Shown: piece by piece, positions 17,645 through 29,801 of the stretch
How the letters are laid out: each line of letters opens with the position of its first letter
Numbering within the stretch: position 1 is the first letter of the stretch
Assembly (NCBI RefSeq): GCF_017357385.1
Contig: NZ_CP071633.1
Span: forward strand, 124,001-188,000
Direction of reading: 5' to 3'
Length of the DNA: 64,000 bases
Source of the DNA: Rhizobium sp. NZLR1
GTDB taxonomy: Bacteria > Pseudomonadota > Alphaproteobacteria > Rhizobiales > Rhizobiaceae
Translations under genes and position numbers: made by a program
Notes under the pieces: model-generated
What the model was told of the DNA's origin: nothing
Database searches by the model: none
What the model saw: the letters and a program-made list of their open reading frames with translations, nothing else

Positions 17645-18786
17645 GATGCGATGAGCTCCCGGCCGATCAGGTAGCGGCGAATCTCGTTGGTGCCGGCGCC
17701 GATATCGTAGAGCTTTGCATCGCGCAGGAAACGTTCGACCGGCCATTCCTTGGTATATCCGGCGCCGCCGAGCGCCTGGATCGCCTCCAGCGAAACCTTC
17801 ACGGCATTCTCGCTGGCAAAGAGGATCGCGGCGGCGGCATCGGTGCGTGTCGCCCGGCCGGCGTCGCAGGCGCGGGCGACGGAGTAGACATAGGCGCGCG
17901 CCGAATTCAGCGCGACATACATATCGGCGATCTTTGCCTGCATCAGCTGGAAATCGCCGATCGGTTTGCCGAACTGCTTGCGATCGCGCACATAGGGCAG
18001 CACGACATCAAGGCAGGCCTGCATGATGCCGAGCGGGCCGCCGGCAAGCACGGCGCGTTCGTAATCGAGGCCGGACATCAGGATCTTCACGCCTTCCCCC
18101 TCCCGCCCCATCAGCGCCTCGGCCGGCACCTCGCAATCCTGAAAGACCAGCTCGGCCGTGTCGCTGCCGCGCATGCCGAGCTTGGAGAGCTTTTTCGAGA
18201 CGCTGAAGCCAGGCAGGCCTTTTTCGATGATGAAGGCGGAAATGCCTTTCGGGCCGGCGGCCGGATCGGTCTTGGCATAGACGACAAGCACGTCGGCATG
18301 CGGCGCATTGGTGATCCAGAACTTGGTGCCGCTCAGGATGTAGCGGTCGCCCTTTTGGTCGGCCCGCAGCCGCATGGAGACGACATCGGAACCGGCGCCG
18401 GCCTCGGACATGGCAAGCGCGCCGACATGTTCGCCGGAGATCAGCTTCGGCAGATGGCGGCGTTTCTGCTCCGTCGAGGCCCAGCGGCGGATCTGATTGA
18501 CGCAGAGATTGGAATGGGCGCCGTAACTCAAGCCGATGGAAGCGGAGGCGCGGGAAACCTCCTCCATGGCGACGACATGCTCGAGGTAACCGAGACCGGC
18601 CCCGCCGAATTCTTCCTCGACGGTGATCCCATGCAGGCCGAGCGCCCCCATCCGAGGCCAGAGCTGGCGCGGAAACGTATTGTTTTCGTCGATCTCCGCG
18701 GCCATCGGAGCAATATGATCGGCGGCAAACCGCGCCGTCGTTTCACGGATCGCGTCCGCGGTGTCGCCGAGCGAAAAATCAAACAT
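17641..18786 (-). CDS. ivd: Isovaleryl-CoA dehydrogenase
   Basis: 381 residues of the acyl-CoA dehydrogenase fold. FAD contacts appear at [13 protein letters not shown] and [27 protein letters not shown] contains the Glu that is the catalytic base in isovaleryl-CoA dehydrogenases, which place it in helix G rather than near the C-terminus. The end reads [21 protein letters not shown]. It oxidises isovaleryl-CoA to 3-methylcrotonyl-CoA, passing electrons to ETF. First gene of the operon; GGAGG precedes the ATG at 18786. The longer upstream frame has no homology. Confidence 0.92.
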   Translation of the reverse strand: MFDFSLGDTADAIRETTARFAADHIAPMAAEIDENNTFPRQLWPRMGALGLHGITVEEEFGGAGLGYLEHVVAMEEVSRASASIGLSYGAHSNLCVNQIRRWASTEQKRRHLPKLISGEHVGALAMSEAGAGSDVVSMRLRADQKGDRYILSGTKFWITNAPHADVLVVYAKTDPAAGPKGISAFIIEKGLPGFSVSKKLSKLGMRGSDTAELVFQDCEVPAEALMGREGEGVKILMSGLDYERAVLAGGPLGIMQACLDVVLPYVRDRKQFGKPIGDFQLMQAKIADMYVALNSARAYVYSVARACDAGRATRTDAAAAILFASENAVKVSLEAIQALGGAGYTKEWPVERFLRDAKLYDIGAGTNEIRRYLIGRELIAS

Positions 18787-18805
18787 GGCAGTCCTCCCGC
18801 TGAAA

Positions 18806-18833
18806 TATGTAGCGCGGGTTGCGGAAGGTTCAA
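18806..18833 (-). promoter_or_regulatory. Possible promoter of the leucine operon
   Basis: On the minus strand TTGAAC (18833-18828), a 16-nt spacer and TACATA (18811-18806) resemble a sigma70 -35/-10 pair. A start about 6-7 nt further on would give a leader of roughly 13 nt carrying the GGGAGG ribosome site of ivd. Seen by eye only, and the match is modest. Confidence 0.35.
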
Positions 18834-18889
18834 AGTGTCTCTGATTTGGATGCGGGTGACGGCCTCCGTATCGAAGTTGTGCCGTTTTC

Positions 18890-18918
18890 TTGAAAATATG
18901 GGAAATATGGAATATATG
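18890..18918 (+). promoter_or_regulatory. Probable promoter of the toxin-antitoxin operon with ATATGG repeats
   Basis: TTGAAA (18890-18895), 17-nt spacer, TATATG (18913-18918): a fair sigma70 promoter. The spacer and -10 contain three ATATGG units at about 10-nt intervals (from 18896), a pattern suited to an autorepressor such as a Phd-type antitoxin. Transcription would start about 15 nt before the antitoxin ATG at 18940, which supports that start over the in-frame ATG codons at 18898-18916 that fall within the promoter. Confidence 0.45.
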
Positions 18919-18939
18919 GAAACAAAGCCGGAGATTATC

Positions 18940-19200
18940 ATGCGACAGTTCACGACAGGGGATCTCAACAAGCAGGTCGGCGACGTCACCGATGCTGCAA
19001 GCCGGGAGCCGATCGTTCTCACTCGACATAACAAGCCGCGTTTCGTGCTGATGAGCTATGAACATTACGAGCGCATGCGCAGCGGCAAGGACCCACGTCG
19101 TGCTCATCACCTCTCGGAGATGCCGGACGAACATGCCGAGTTATTCGGCGAGGCGATCGAGCGGCTGGCGAAGGGTGACGGTTACGACGATGAGCCATGA
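18940..19200 (+). CDS. Phd/YefM-family antitoxin
   Basis: 86 residues. The N-terminal half ([39 protein letters not shown], abbreviated here by its ends) has the DNA-binding Phd/YefM fold, with the typical ...[20 protein letters not shown]... strand-turn-strand. The C-terminal part is acidic and disordered-looking, as expected for toxin wrapping. CGGAG lies 8 nt before ATG 18940. It overlaps the next gene by 11 nt. Likely role: neutralise the downstream toxin and repress the shared promoter. Confidence 0.8.
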   Translation: MRQFTTGDLNKQVGDVTDAASREPIVLTRHNKPRFVLMSYEHYERMRSGKDPRRAHHLSEMPDEHAELFGEAIERLAKGDGYDDEP

Positions 19201-19609
19201 GTTTCGCCCCGGGGAAGTGATATACTATCCCTATCTCTGGGCATGGCAGCAGCAGCGGGGCGAGACCGAAGGGCGTAAACAACGACCAGTTTGTGTCGTT
19301 GTCGCAATCCGCAGCGCAGGCGATGGAAATACGCATCTTGTGCTTCTGGCAATCACAACGCAGCCGCCGCAGGCGGAGCGGATCGCCCTGGAAATTCCCG
19401 ATATCGAATGCCGGCGTGCCGGCATTGGTGATCTCAAACAGAGTTGGATCGTCGTAGACGAATATAACTATGATATCGTCGAACACTCCTGGTACATCGA
19501 GCCGCATCAAGAGATTCTTGGTCGCTTCAGCAAATCCTTCGTGATGAAGATTGGCGCGACGTTCGCGAAAGCGCGAACCCAGTCGGGTCGCGTCAAGCGG
19601 TTCGACTGA
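19190..19609 (+). CDS. PemK/MazF-like toxin (putative), partner of the Phd-type antitoxin
   Basis: 139 residues starting [17 protein letters not shown] and followed by GRKQRPVCVVVAI and LLAITTQPP. The order GEV..., KxRPVxVV, T(T/S)xP is the strand pattern of the PemK/MazF SH3-like fold, whose members cleave RNA. The match is loose: an insertion with WAWQQQRGETEG precedes the RP motif and the protein is longer than MazF (about 110). The start overlaps the antitoxin by 11 nt, typical of toxin-antitoxin coupling. The pairing of a Phd antitoxin with a PemK-like partner is a known type of partner mixing. Toxicity is inferred. Confidence 0.55.
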   Translation: MSHEFRPGEVIYYPYLWAWQQQRGETEGRKQRPVCVVVAIRSAGDGNTHLVLLAITTQPPQAERIALEIPDIECRRAGIGDLKQSWIVVDEYNYDIVEHSWYIEPHQEILGRFSKSFVMKIGATFAKARTQSGRVKRFD

Positions 19610-19610
19610 C

Positions 19611-20618
19611 TTAGCTTCGATTTTCCGCTTCTTCCCGCCGGAAAGCCTCGGGGCTCTTGCCCATCCATTTCCGGAAAGCCCGGAAGAAGGCGCTGGGTTC
19701 GGAATAACCAAGCTGCACGGCAATCTCACCGATGGTGTTCGATGTGCTCAGCAGAAGGTCGACGGCGAGGTCGCGGCGGATGTCGTCCTTGATGGCGGCA
19801 TAGCTTTGCCCCTCATCGTGCAGGCGGTGGCGAAGCGTGGAGGGCGGCATGCGCATATCGGCGGCAAGCTTGGCGAAGCTCGACCAGGCATTGGGCGTTG
19901 CCAGGTTCAAGCGCCGGCGGACGGCGGCGGCGATGCCGGCATCGTAACGATAACGCACCAGAATATTGGCGGGCGCGCCGCGCAGGAACTGTTTCAGCGC
20001 CTGCTCGCTGCGTGAAATCGGCAGGTCGAGCAGGGCGCTGTCGAAGCCGAGCCGGCTGATGGCTTGAGAAAACCGCACCGGTGCTCCGAAGAAGAGCTGG
20101 TAGTCGGCGCCTTGGCGGGGCTCGGCGCAGCGGAAATCGACAAGGCGGATCGGGATGCGCCGGCCGACCAGCCAGCAAATGATGCCGTGCAGGATGATCC
20201 AGTAGGTGCGGTAGGCGAAGGCCGAACGCGGCGCGCCGGCATCGCTGAGCTCGACCTCAGCCATGCCGTCGCGGACGACGAGCCGTCCCCGGGGATCGTC
20301 GAGCACGACATCGAGGAAGCGCAGCGCCCGGCGGAGCGCGTGACCGAGTGTCGGCGCATGCAGCACGCAATGGCAAAGCAGGGTGAAGCTGCCGCTGCGC
20401 ATCGGGCGAGCGCCCATGCCGAAGAATTCGTCGTCGAGCTCGGCGGCGATCGCCAGCCAGAGCGCGCCATAGGTCTCCGCCGAAACCGGCTGGTCGATGC
20501 CAGGCGGCAGGCTGACGCGGGCAAGGATCGGCGCCGTCGGCTTGCCCAACCGCCGCAGGCTGTCGAGCGCTTCCTCCACGAAACCCGGCGCGATCATGCG
20601 TCGCTCGATCTCGGCCAT
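19611..20618 (-). CDS. AraC-family regulator with arabinose-type N-terminal domain
   Basis: 335 residues. The C-terminal double HTH ends IGEIAVQLGYSEPSAFFRAFRKWMGKSPEAFRR. The N-terminal 200 residues match the arabinose-binding-domain type of regulator (as in OruR/ArgR-like and GadX-like proteins), which bind small amino or fatty acids. I start at ATG 20618 with GGGGA seven bases upstream; a GTG at 20630 is the alternative. It is divergent from the isoleucine/valine operon across 121-133 nt and is its most likely regulator. Its 3' end meets the toxin gene tail to tail with 1 nt between. Confidence 0.85.
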   Translation of the reverse strand: MAEIERRMIAPGFVEEALDSLRRLGKPTAPILARVSLPPGIDQPVSAETYGALWLAIAAELDDEFFGMGARPMRSGSFTLLCHCVLHAPTLGHALRRALRFLDVVLDDPRGRLVVRDGMAEVELSDAGAPRSAFAYRTYWIILHGIICWLVGRRIPIRLVDFRCAEPRQGADYQLFFGAPVRFSQAISRLGFDSALLDLPISRSEQALKQFLRGAPANILVRYRYDAGIAAAVRRRLNLATPNAWSSFAKLAADMRMPPSTLRHRLHDEGQSYAAIKDDIRRDLAVDLLLSTSNTIGEIAVQLGYSEPSAFFRAFRKWMGKSPEAFRREEAENRS

Positions 20619-20751
20619 ATCAATCCCCACTATGGCAAAACTGGCCGAGATAATGGAGCAGTTCTGTCATCGCTTGCAATAGGTGGAGCGAATAGAATCG
20701 CGGCTGCCGGTTGTGCCTGGAGGACGGCGCGGCGGCGGGAGGAATAGGTTC

Positions 20752-21519
20752 ATGCTAATCGCAGGTGCAGGTTTCATCGTGACCGGCGGCGGCTCGGGGC
20801 TCGGCGCGGCAACGGTGCGCGCGCTGGTCGAGGCGGGCGGGCGCGTGACGATTGCCGATCTCAATCCGCAGGCGGGCGAGGAAATTACCCGCGAGTTCGG
20901 GCGCGATGTCCGCTTCGTCGAGGCGGATGTGACCGATGGCGAGGCGGGAAAAGCAGTGGTTGCCGCGGCGGTCGAGGCCTTCGGCGGCCTGCGCGGCCTG
21001 GTGAATTGCGCCGGCGTGGCACCGGCCGAAAAGGTGATCGGCCGCGACGGGCCCCACCGGCTGGAGAGTTTTGCCCGCACCATCGGCATCAATCTCATCG
21101 GCACCTTCAACATGATCCGGCTTGCCGCTGCTGCGATCCAGAATGCGGAGCCGGATGCGGAAAGCGAACGCGGCGTCATCGTCAATACGGCCTCGGTTGC
21201 CGCCTTTGACGGGCAGATCGGCCAGGCGGCCTATGCCGCCTCCAAGGGCGGCGTGGCGGCGATGACCTTGCCGGTCGCCCGCGAGCTTGCCCGTTACGGC
21301 ATTCGCGTCGTTTCGATCGCGCCCGGGATTTTCGAGACGCCGATGATGGCTGATATGCCGGCCGAGGTTCAGGCCGCACTCGGCAAGAGCGTGCCCTTTC
21401 CGCCGCGGCTCGGCCGGCCGGCGGAATTTGCCGGGCTGGTGCGCCATGTCTTTGAAAACAACATGCTGAACGGCGAGGTCATCCGCCTCGACGGCGCATT
21501 GCGAATGGGTGCGCGGTGA
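20752..21519 (+). CDS. Short-chain dehydrogenase (3-hydroxyacyl-CoA / 2-methyl-3-hydroxybutyryl-CoA type)
   Basis: 255 residues. NAD-binding [12 protein letters not shown], and catalytic YAASKGG (Tyr-x3-Lys) with the Ser in [14 protein letters not shown]. The sequence around [22 protein letters not shown] resembles the HSD17B10 type II 3-hydroxyacyl-CoA dehydrogenases. It would oxidise 2-methyl-3-hydroxybutyryl-CoA in isoleucine breakdown. First gene of the operon; GGGAGGA precedes ATG 20752. Confidence 0.85.
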   Translation: MLIAGAGFIVTGGGSGLGAATVRALVEAGGRVTIADLNPQAGEEITREFGRDVRFVEADVTDGEAGKAVVAAAVEAFGGLRGLVNCAGVAPAEKVIGRDGPHRLESFARTIGINLIGTFNMIRLAAAAIQNAEPDAESERGVIVNTASVAAFDGQIGQAAYAASKGGVAAMTLPVARELARYGIRVVSIAPGIFETPMMADMPAEVQAALGKSVPFPPRLGRPAEFAGLVRHVFENNMLNGEVIRLDGALRMGAR

Positions 21520-21539
21520 GCGGCGCCCGAGGAGGAAAG

Positions 21540-22739
21540 ATGGCATTGCAGGACCCCATCGTCATCGTCGGGGCGGCGCGCACCCCGATCGGCAGCTTTC
21601 AGGGAGAGCTGAAGGAGGCGACAGCACCCGAACTCGGAGCAGTGGCGATCCTCGCAGCGCTTGAGCGCAGCCGCGTCGAGGCCGAGGCGATCGAGGAGGT
21701 CATCTTCGGCTGCGTGCTGTCGGCCGGGCAGGGGCAGGCGCCCGCCCGCCAGGCGGCCGTCCATGCCGGCCTGCCGTTTGCGACAGCGGCCAGCACCGTC
21801 AACAAGATGTGCGGTTCGGGCATGAAGGCGGTGATGATGGCGCATGACCTGATCGCCGCCGGCAGTGCTTCGGTGGCGGTCGCAGGCGGCATGGAAAGCA
21901 TGACGAATGCGCCCTATCTCCTTGACAGGGCCCGTGCCGGCTACAGGCTTGGCCATGGGCGGGTCGTGGATCACATGTTCCTCGACGGGCTGGAGGATGC
22001 TTATGACAAGGGGCGCTTGATGGGCAGCTTCGCGGAGGATTGCGCCGAGGCCTATCAGTTTACGCGCGAGGCGCAGGACAACTACGCCATCGCCTCTCTG
22101 ACGCGGGCGCAGAAGGCGATTGCGGAGCGCTGTTTCGAAAGCGAGATCGTGGCGGTCACGGTGAAATCGGGCAAAGCCGAGCAGGTGGCGAGCCGCGACG
22201 AACAGCCCGGCAAGGCCAGGCTCGACAAGATCCCGACGCTGAAGCCCGCCTTTCGCGAAGGTGGCACGGTGACCGCCGCCAATTCCAGCTCGATCTCCGA
22301 TGGCGCCGCGGCCCTCGTGTTGATGCGCCGCTCCGAGGCGGAGCATCGCGGCCTCCAACCGCTCGCCACCATTCTCGGCCATGCCACGCATTCGCAGGCG
22401 CCCAATCTATTCGCCACTGCGCCGATCGGCGCGCTGCAGAAACTGTCCGACCGCACCGGCGTGGCGCTCTCGGACGTCGATCTCTTCGAAATCAACGAGG
22501 CTTTCGCCGTCGTCGCGATGGCGGCGATGCGCGATCTCGACCTGCCGCATGAAAAAGTGAATGTGCATGGAGGCGCCTGCGCCCTCGGTCATCCGATCGG
22601 CGCGTCGGGAGCCCGGATTCTGGTGACGCTGCTTTCGGCATTGGAGCGCTACGACCTGAAGCGCGGCATGGCCGCGCTCTGCATCGGCGGCGGCGAGGCG
22701 ACGGCCGTCGCCATCGAGCGGCACGAGGCGAGAGGTTGA
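21540..22739 (+). CDS. Acetyl-CoA acyltransferase (thiolase)
   Basis: 399 residues. Active-site Cys91 in [11 protein letters not shown], the substrate-binding NEAFAV, the catalytic His in [15 protein letters not shown] and the second Cys in ALCIGGGEA. It should cleave 2-methylacetoacetyl-CoA or acetoacetyl-CoA to acetyl-CoA plus propionyl- or acetyl-CoA. Start ATG 21540 preceded by GAGGAGG; the slightly longer frame from 21516 overlaps the SDR stop. Fits directly after the dehydrogenase step. Confidence 0.9.
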   Translation: MALQDPIVIVGAARTPIGSFQGELKEATAPELGAVAILAALERSRVEAEAIEEVIFGCVLSAGQGQAPARQAAVHAGLPFATAASTVNKMCGSGMKAVMMAHDLIAAGSASVAVAGGMESMTNAPYLLDRARAGYRLGHGRVVDHMFLDGLEDAYDKGRLMGSFAEDCAEAYQFTREAQDNYAIASLTRAQKAIAERCFESEIVAVTVKSGKAEQVASRDEQPGKARLDKIPTLKPAFREGGTVTAANSSSISDGAAALVLMRRSEAEHRGLQPLATILGHATHSQAPNLFATAPIGALQKLSDRTGVALSDVDLFEINEAFAVVAMAAMRDLDLPHEKVNVHGGACALGHPIGASGARILVTLLSALERYDLKRGMAALCIGGGEATAVAIERHEARG

Positions 22740-22743
22740 ACAG

Positions 22744-25168
<2,425 letters not shown>

Positions 25169-25169
25169 C

Positions 25170-26183
25170 ATGGCCAGGATGACGATGATCGAGGCGGTGC
25201 GCAGCGCCATGGATGTCTCGATGGCACGCGACGACAATGTCGTGGTTTTCGGCGAGGATGTCGGCTATTTCGGCGGCGTCTTTCGCTCGACACAGGGCCT
25301 GCAGGCGAAATACGGCAGGACACGCTGCTTCGATACGCCGATCAGCGAATCCGGCATCGTCGGCACGGCGATCGGCATGGCGGCCTATGGGCTGAAGCCC
25401 TGTGTCGAAATCCAGTTCGCCGACTACATGTATCCGGCCTATGACCAACTGACGCAGGAGGCGGCGCGCATCCGCTACCGCTCCAACGGCGATTTCACCT
25501 GCCCGATCGTCGTGCGCATGCCGACCGGCGGCGGCATCTTCGGCGGCCAGACGCACAGCCAGAGCCCGGAAGCGCTCTTTACCCATGTCTGCGGGCTGAA
25601 GGTGATCGTGCCGTCCAACCCCTATGACGCCAAAGGCCTGTTGATCGCGGCGATCGAGGATCCCGATCCCGTCATGTTTCTGGAACCGAAGCGGCTTTAT
25701 AACGGCCCCTTCGACGGCCATCACGAGCGGCCGGTGACGCCCTGGTCGAAACATGATCTCGGCGAGGTGCCGGAGGGCCATTACACCATCCCGATCGGCA
25801 AGGCCGAAGTGCGGCGCGCCGGCGCGGCGGTAACCGTGGTTGCCTATGGCACCATGGTGCATGTGGCGCTTGCAGCCGCCGAGGATGCCGGCATCGATGC
25901 CGAGGTGATCGATCTCAGAAGCCTGCTGCCGCTCGATCTCGATACGATCGTCAAATCGGTCGCCAAGACGGGACGCTGCGTCGTCGTGCATGAGGCGACG
26001 CTGACGTCGGGCTTCGGCGCCGAGGTCGCAGCGCTGGTGCAGGAACATTGCTTCTATCATCTCGAAGCGCCGGTCGTGCGTGTCGCCGGCTGGGATACGC
26101 CCTACCCGCACGCGCAGGAATGGGATTATTTCCCCGGTCCCGGCCGTGTCGGGCGGGCGCTTGCCGAAGTCATGGAGGCCTGA
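25170..26183 (+). CDS. bkdA2: Branched-chain 2-oxoacid dehydrogenase E1 beta subunit
   Basis: 337 residues. VVFGEDVGYFGGVFRST, QFADYMYPAYDQL and MPTGGGIFGGQTHSQSPE hold the TPP and subunit-contact residues; the C-terminal transketolase part has VIDLRSLLPLD. Starts 1 nt after the alpha-subunit stop. Forms the alpha2beta2 E1 of the BCKDH complex in the cytoplasm. Confidence 0.94.
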   Translation: MARMTMIEAVRSAMDVSMARDDNVVVFGEDVGYFGGVFRSTQGLQAKYGRTRCFDTPISESGIVGTAIGMAAYGLKPCVEIQFADYMYPAYDQLTQEAARIRYRSNGDFTCPIVVRMPTGGGIFGGQTHSQSPEALFTHVCGLKVIVPSNPYDAKGLLIAAIEDPDPVMFLEPKRLYNGPFDGHHERPVTPWSKHDLGEVPEGHYTIPIGKAEVRRAGAAVTVVAYGTMVHVALAAAEDAGIDAEVIDLRSLLPLDLDTIVKSVAKTGRCVVVHEATLTSGFGAEVAALVQEHCFYHLEAPVVRVAGWDTPYPHAQEWDYFPGPGRVGRALAEVMEA

Positions 26184-26186
26184 GCC

Positions 26187-27416
26187 ATGGGCGAATTCAT
26201 CATCAAGATGCCCGATGTTGGGGAAGGCGTTGCCGAGGCCGAGCTTGTCGAATGGCATGTGAAGGCAGGAGATCCCGTCCGCGAGGACATGGTGATCGCC
26301 GCCGTCATGACCGATAAGGCCACCGTCGAAATTCCTTCTCCCGTCAACGGCACGGTCATCTGGCTCGCCGGCGAGGTCGGAGACCGGATCGCGGTCAAGG
26401 CGCCGCTGGTGCGGATCGAGACGGCGGGCGATGTCGGCGACGCCGAGCCCGTGTCGATCTCACAGACGCCGCCTGCCGAAGCGACCAAGGTCGAGCTTGC
26501 AAAACCCGCTCCGGCGGTGCCGGCCTCTGCGCCAACGCCGGTTGAAAAGCCGCTTGCCGCGCCCTCCGTACGGCTGTTTGCCAGGGAAAAGGGGGTGGAT
26601 CTCAGACAGGTGCAGGGAAGCGGACCGGCCGGTCGCATCCTGCGCGAGGATATCGAGCAATTCCTGACCCTGGGCGCCGCTCCGGCAACGGCAAGGAACG
26701 GTTCTGCCAGGAAGACGGCGACCGAGGAGATCAAGCTGACCGGCCTGCGCCGCCGCATCGCCGAAAAAATGGTGCTGTCCACCTCGCGCATCCCCCACAT
26801 CACCTATGTGGAGGAAGTGGATATGACCGCGCTCGAGGAGTTGCGGGCCACCATGAACGGCGACCGCAGGCCGGATCATCCGAAGCTGACGGTTCTGCCC
26901 TTCCTGATGCGGGCGCTGGTCAAGGCCATTTCCGGGCAGCCCGACGTCAACGCCACCTTCGACGACGATGCCGGCATCATCACGCGTTACAGCGCCGTGC
27001 ATATCGGCATCGCCACGCAGACGCCGGCCGGTCTGACCGTGCCGGTGGTGCGGCATGCGGAAGCGCGCGGCATCTGGGATTGCGCGGCGGAAATGAACCG
27101 GCTGGCGGAAGCGGCGCGATCGGGGACGGCGACCCGCGATGAGCTTTTGGGCTCGACCATCACCATCAGCTCGCTGGGCGCTCTCGGCGGCATCGTCTCG
27201 ACGCCGGTGATCAATCATCCCGAAGTGGCGATCATCGGCGTCAACAAGATCGCCACACGGCCGGTCTGGGACGGCGCGCAGTTCGTACCGCGCAAGATGA
27301 TGAACCTCTCCTCCAGCTTCGATCATCGCATTATCGACGGCTGGGATGCGGCAACCTTCGTGCAGCGCATCCGTACGCTGCTCGAATCGCCCGCGCTCAT
27401 TTTCATCGAAGGCTGA
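26187..27416 (+). CDS. bkdB: Branched-chain 2-oxoacid dehydrogenase E2 (dihydrolipoyl acyltransferase)
   Basis: 409 residues. One N-terminal lipoyl domain with [10 protein letters not shown] (the lipoylated Lys), an Ala/Pro-rich linker at about 85-125, a peripheral-subunit-binding domain ([19 protein letters not shown]) and a catalytic domain ending in [14 protein letters not shown] with the catalytic His and Asp. Transfers the branched acyl group to CoA. Starts 3 nt after the E1 beta stop. Confidence 0.94.
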   Translation: MGEFIIKMPDVGEGVAEAELVEWHVKAGDPVREDMVIAAVMTDKATVEIPSPVNGTVIWLAGEVGDRIAVKAPLVRIETAGDVGDAEPVSISQTPPAEATKVELAKPAPAVPASAPTPVEKPLAAPSVRLFAREKGVDLRQVQGSGPAGRILREDIEQFLTLGAAPATARNGSARKTATEEIKLTGLRRRIAEKMVLSTSRIPHITYVEEVDMTALEELRATMNGDRRPDHPKLTVLPFLMRALVKAISGQPDVNATFDDDAGIITRYSAVHIGIATQTPAGLTVPVVRHAEARGIWDCAAEMNRLAEAARSGTATRDELLGSTITISSLGALGGIVSTPVINHPEVAIIGVNKIATRPVWDGAQFVPRKMMNLSSSFDHRIIDGWDAATFVQRIRTLLESPALIFIEG

Positions 27417-27419
27417 GCC

Positions 27420-28817
27420 ATGAAAGAAATCGTCTGCAAGCTCCTCGTCATCGGCGCCGGCCCTGGCGGTTATGTCTGCGCCATCCGCGCCGGCCAGCTC
27501 GGCGTCGATACGGTCATCGTCGAGGCCGGCAAGCCGGGCGGCACCTGCCTGACGGTCGGCTGCATTCCCTCCAAGGCGTTAATTCATGCGGCCGAGGAAT
27601 TCGACGCGACGCAAAAGATGCTTGTCGGCAAGAACCCGATGGGCATCCGCGTCGAAGGCGCCTCGATCGATCTTTTGAGGACGATCGCCTGGAAGGACGG
27701 CATCGTCGGCCGGCTTACAGGCGGCGTCTCGGGGCTATTACAGAAGGCGCGGGTCAAGATCGTCCATGGCCGGGCCCACTTCCGCGACGGCAAGACGGTG
27801 GAGGTGGAGACGGAGACCGGCCAGCAGATCATCCGCGCCGAGACCGTGGTGATTGCCACCGGTTCCGATCCGGTGGAGCTTGCCAACCTGCCGTTCGACG
27901 GCCGCGTGATCTCCTCGACGGAGGCGCTGTCGCTGACGGAGCTGCCGAAAAAACTTGTCGTCGTCGGCGGCGGTTATATCGGGCTGGAGCTTGGCACGGC
28001 CTTTTCCAAGATGGGATCGGAGGTGACGGTGGTCGAGGCAACGCCACAGGTGCTGCCATTATATGATGCCGAGCTGGTGCGGCCCGTCATGCGCAAGCTG
28101 ACCGAAAGCGGCGTCCGGGTGTTGACAGGTGCGAAGGCGATCGGCCTTGCCGATAATGGCGAGACATTGATCGTCGAAACATCCGATGGCCGGCGAGAGA
28201 GCCTGCCGGCGGACCGCATCCTCGTTACCGTCGGCCGCCGCCCGAGGACGGCAGGCTCCGGTCTCGAAGAGCTCGATCTCGATCGCGCCGGCCCTTATCT
28301 CAGGATCGACGATCGCTGCCGCACCTCCATGCGCGGCATCTATGCGATCGGCGACGTCACCGGCGAGCCGATGCTGGCCCATCGGGCGATGGCGCAAGGC
28401 GAGATGGTAGCCGAGATCATCGCCGGCAAGAAGCGGGCCTGGGACAAGCGCTGCATTCCCGCCATCTGCTTTACCGATCCGGAGATTGTCAGCGCCGGCC
28501 TCTCGCCGGCGGAGGCGCAGGCGCAGGGCTATCAAATCCGCACCGGCCAGTTTCCGTTCAGCGCCAACGGACGGGCGATGACCATGCTGTCGGAGGAGGG
28601 CTTCGTGCGCGTCGTCGCCCGCGCCGACACCAATCTCGTTCTCGGCCTGCAGGCGGTGGGAGCAGGGGTCTCCGAACTCTCGGCGGCCTTTGCGCTGGCG
28701 ATCGAAATGGGTGCGCGCCTGGAAGATATTGCCGGCACCATCCACGCCCATCCGACCCGAAGTGAAGCAGTCATGGAGGCGGCGCTGAAAGCTTTGGAAA
28801 GCGCTTTGCACATCTGA
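27420..28817 (+). CDS. lpdV: Dihydrolipoyl dehydrogenase (E3) of the BCKDH complex
   Basis: 465 residues. FAD motif GAGPGG, redox-active disulfide GGTCLTVGCIPSK, NAD motif VGGGYIGLELG, and the C-terminal HAHPTRSE holding the His-Glu pair. Reoxidises the lipoyl group of E2. The gene is intact, but its last part (28393-28814) is duplicated at 46112-46534, beyond the pilus locus. The extreme end (ALESALHI) differs from the copy, where the frame continues. Immediately after the stop the sequence changes to an IS21 istB scrap. Confidence 0.93.
   Translation: MKEIVCKLLVIGAGPGGYVCAIRAGQLGVDTVIVEAGKPGGTCLTVGCIPSKALIHAAEEFDATQKMLVGKNPMGIRVEGASIDLLRTIAWKDGIVGRLTGGVSGLLQKARVKIVHGRAHFRDGKTVEVETETGQQIIRAETVVIATGSDPVELANLPFDGRVISSTEALSLTELPKKLVVVGGGYIGLELGTAFSKMGSEVTVVEATPQVLPLYDAELVRPVMRKLTESGVRVLTGAKAIGLADNGETLIVETSDGRRESLPADRILVTVGRRPRTAGSGLEELDLDRAGPYLRIDDRCRTSMRGIYAIGDVTGEPMLAHRAMAQGEMVAEIIAGKKRAWDKRCIPAICFTDPEIVSAGLSPAEAQAQGYQIRTGQFPFSANGRAMTMLSEEGFVRVVARADTNLVLGLQAVGAGVSELSAAFALAIEMGARLEDIAGTIHAHPTRSEAVMEAALKALESALHI
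28393..28814 (+). repeat. Direct repeat DR-L: 3' part of lpdV
   Basis: Aligns to 46112-46534 in the same orientation. Over 28421-28799 against 46141-46519 I count five differences in 379 gapless positions, with no difference from 28534 to 28769. Outside this core the match fades within some 20-30 nt on each side. The left copy lies in the intact gene; the right copy is a fragment. Confidence 0.9.
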
Positions 28818-28840
28818 GCCGAGCTGACCAAGACCACGGG

Positions 28841-28990
28841 GTGGCGGTGTTCCGCCGGACCTACCAGCTTCTCATCATCGATGAGCTGGGCTTCGTGCCG
28901 CTCTCCAAGACCGGTGCGCTCACCCACCACGTCAACATCCTCGAGATGAATGGCGACAGCTATCGTCTCGTGCAAAGTCGCGCCCGACGG
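28841..28990 (+). pseudogene. IS21-family istB remnant (internally deleted)
   Basis: The frame gives YQLLIIDELGFVPLSKTGA, the Walker B region of the IstB ATPase helper of IS21 elements. It is joined directly to LTHHVNILEMNGDSYRL, which in intact IstB lies some 40-50 residues later. Both the N-terminal Walker A part and the intervening block are missing, and no IstA or terminal repeats are seen. It sits at the left junction between lpdV and the inserted segment, so an IS21 copy may have taken part in the rearrangement. The frame runs on to 29065 only as antisense of the slipin gene. Confidence 0.75.
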
Positions 28991-29011
28991 AGCACCGCCA
29001 GAGCCGTTCGA

Positions 29012-29773
29012 TCACTTCGGCTTAATGGCCATCAGATTGCCGAACTCCATCGGGAAGGGGAATAAAATCGTCGAAGTCTTCTCGCTGGCGATGACGTTCA
29101 AAGTGCTCAAGTAACGAAGTTGCATCGCCTCCGGCTGCCTGGCCAAAATTTCGGCCGCTTCTAGTAGCTTCGCTGCAGCTTGCTGTTCGCCCTCGGCATT
29201 AATGATCTTTGCGCGGCGTTCGCGTTCGGCTTCCGCTTGGCGAGCAATTGCACGAACCATCGACTCGTTGATATCCACATGTTTGATCTCGACAGTGGCT
29301 ACTTTAATTCCCCAAGCATCCGTCTGAGTGTCAAGGATTTCCTGAATATCCGAGTTGAGCCTGTCACGTTCTGCCAGCATCTCATCGAGGTCGTGCTTGC
29401 CGAGCACGGAGCGCAACGTCGTCTGGGCAAGCTGGCTTGTTGCCATCATGAAATCCTCGACCTGGATGGTCGACTTCTCGGGGTCAATAACCCTGAAATA
29501 GATCACCGCGCTGACACGAACCGAGACATTGTCATGTGAGATGACGTCCTGGCTAGGGACATCGAGTACGCGCGTGCGCAAGTCGACCCGCATCATCTGC
29601 TGGACATAGGGGATGAGCAGAATCAAGCCGGGTCCCTTGACTCCGGTAAAGCGGCCAAGTGTGAACACGACGCCGCGTTCGTATTCCCTCAGGATTTTAA
29701 CCGCGGATGCGAGGATGGCGACCAAAATGACGATGGCCACCAAATAGAAGGCAAGATCTGCAAACATATCCAT
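29012..29773 (-). CDS. Slipin (stomatin/SPFH band-7 membrane protein)
   Basis: 253 residues from ATG 29773, preceded by GGAGGAG. One N-terminal membrane segment (about 6-24), then the band-7 domain ([37 protein letters not shown]), then a long helical region rich in Glu/Ala/Arg ([20 protein letters not shown]). Slipins form oligomeric scaffolds in the inner membrane. The upstream neighbour encodes an NfeD protease-like protein, the usual operon partner, which in archaea cleaves the stomatin C-terminus. Gap to nfeD is 28 nt. Role here probably membrane quality control; no link to pili is visible beyond position. Confidence 0.88.
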   Translation of the reverse strand: MDMFADLAFYLVAIVILVAILASAVKILREYERGVVFTLGRFTGVKGPGLILLIPYVQQMMRVDLRTRVLDVPSQDVISHDNVSVRVSAVIYFRVIDPEKSTIQVEDFMMATSQLAQTTLRSVLGKHDLDEMLAERDRLNSDIQEILDTQTDAWGIKVATVEIKHVDINESMVRAIARQAEAERERRAKIINAEGEQQAAAKLLEAAEILARQPEAMQLRYLSTLNVIASEKTSTILFPFPMEFGNLMAIKPK

Positions 29774-29801
29774 GACTTCTCCTCCTGCTTGCTGAGTGCC
29801 G

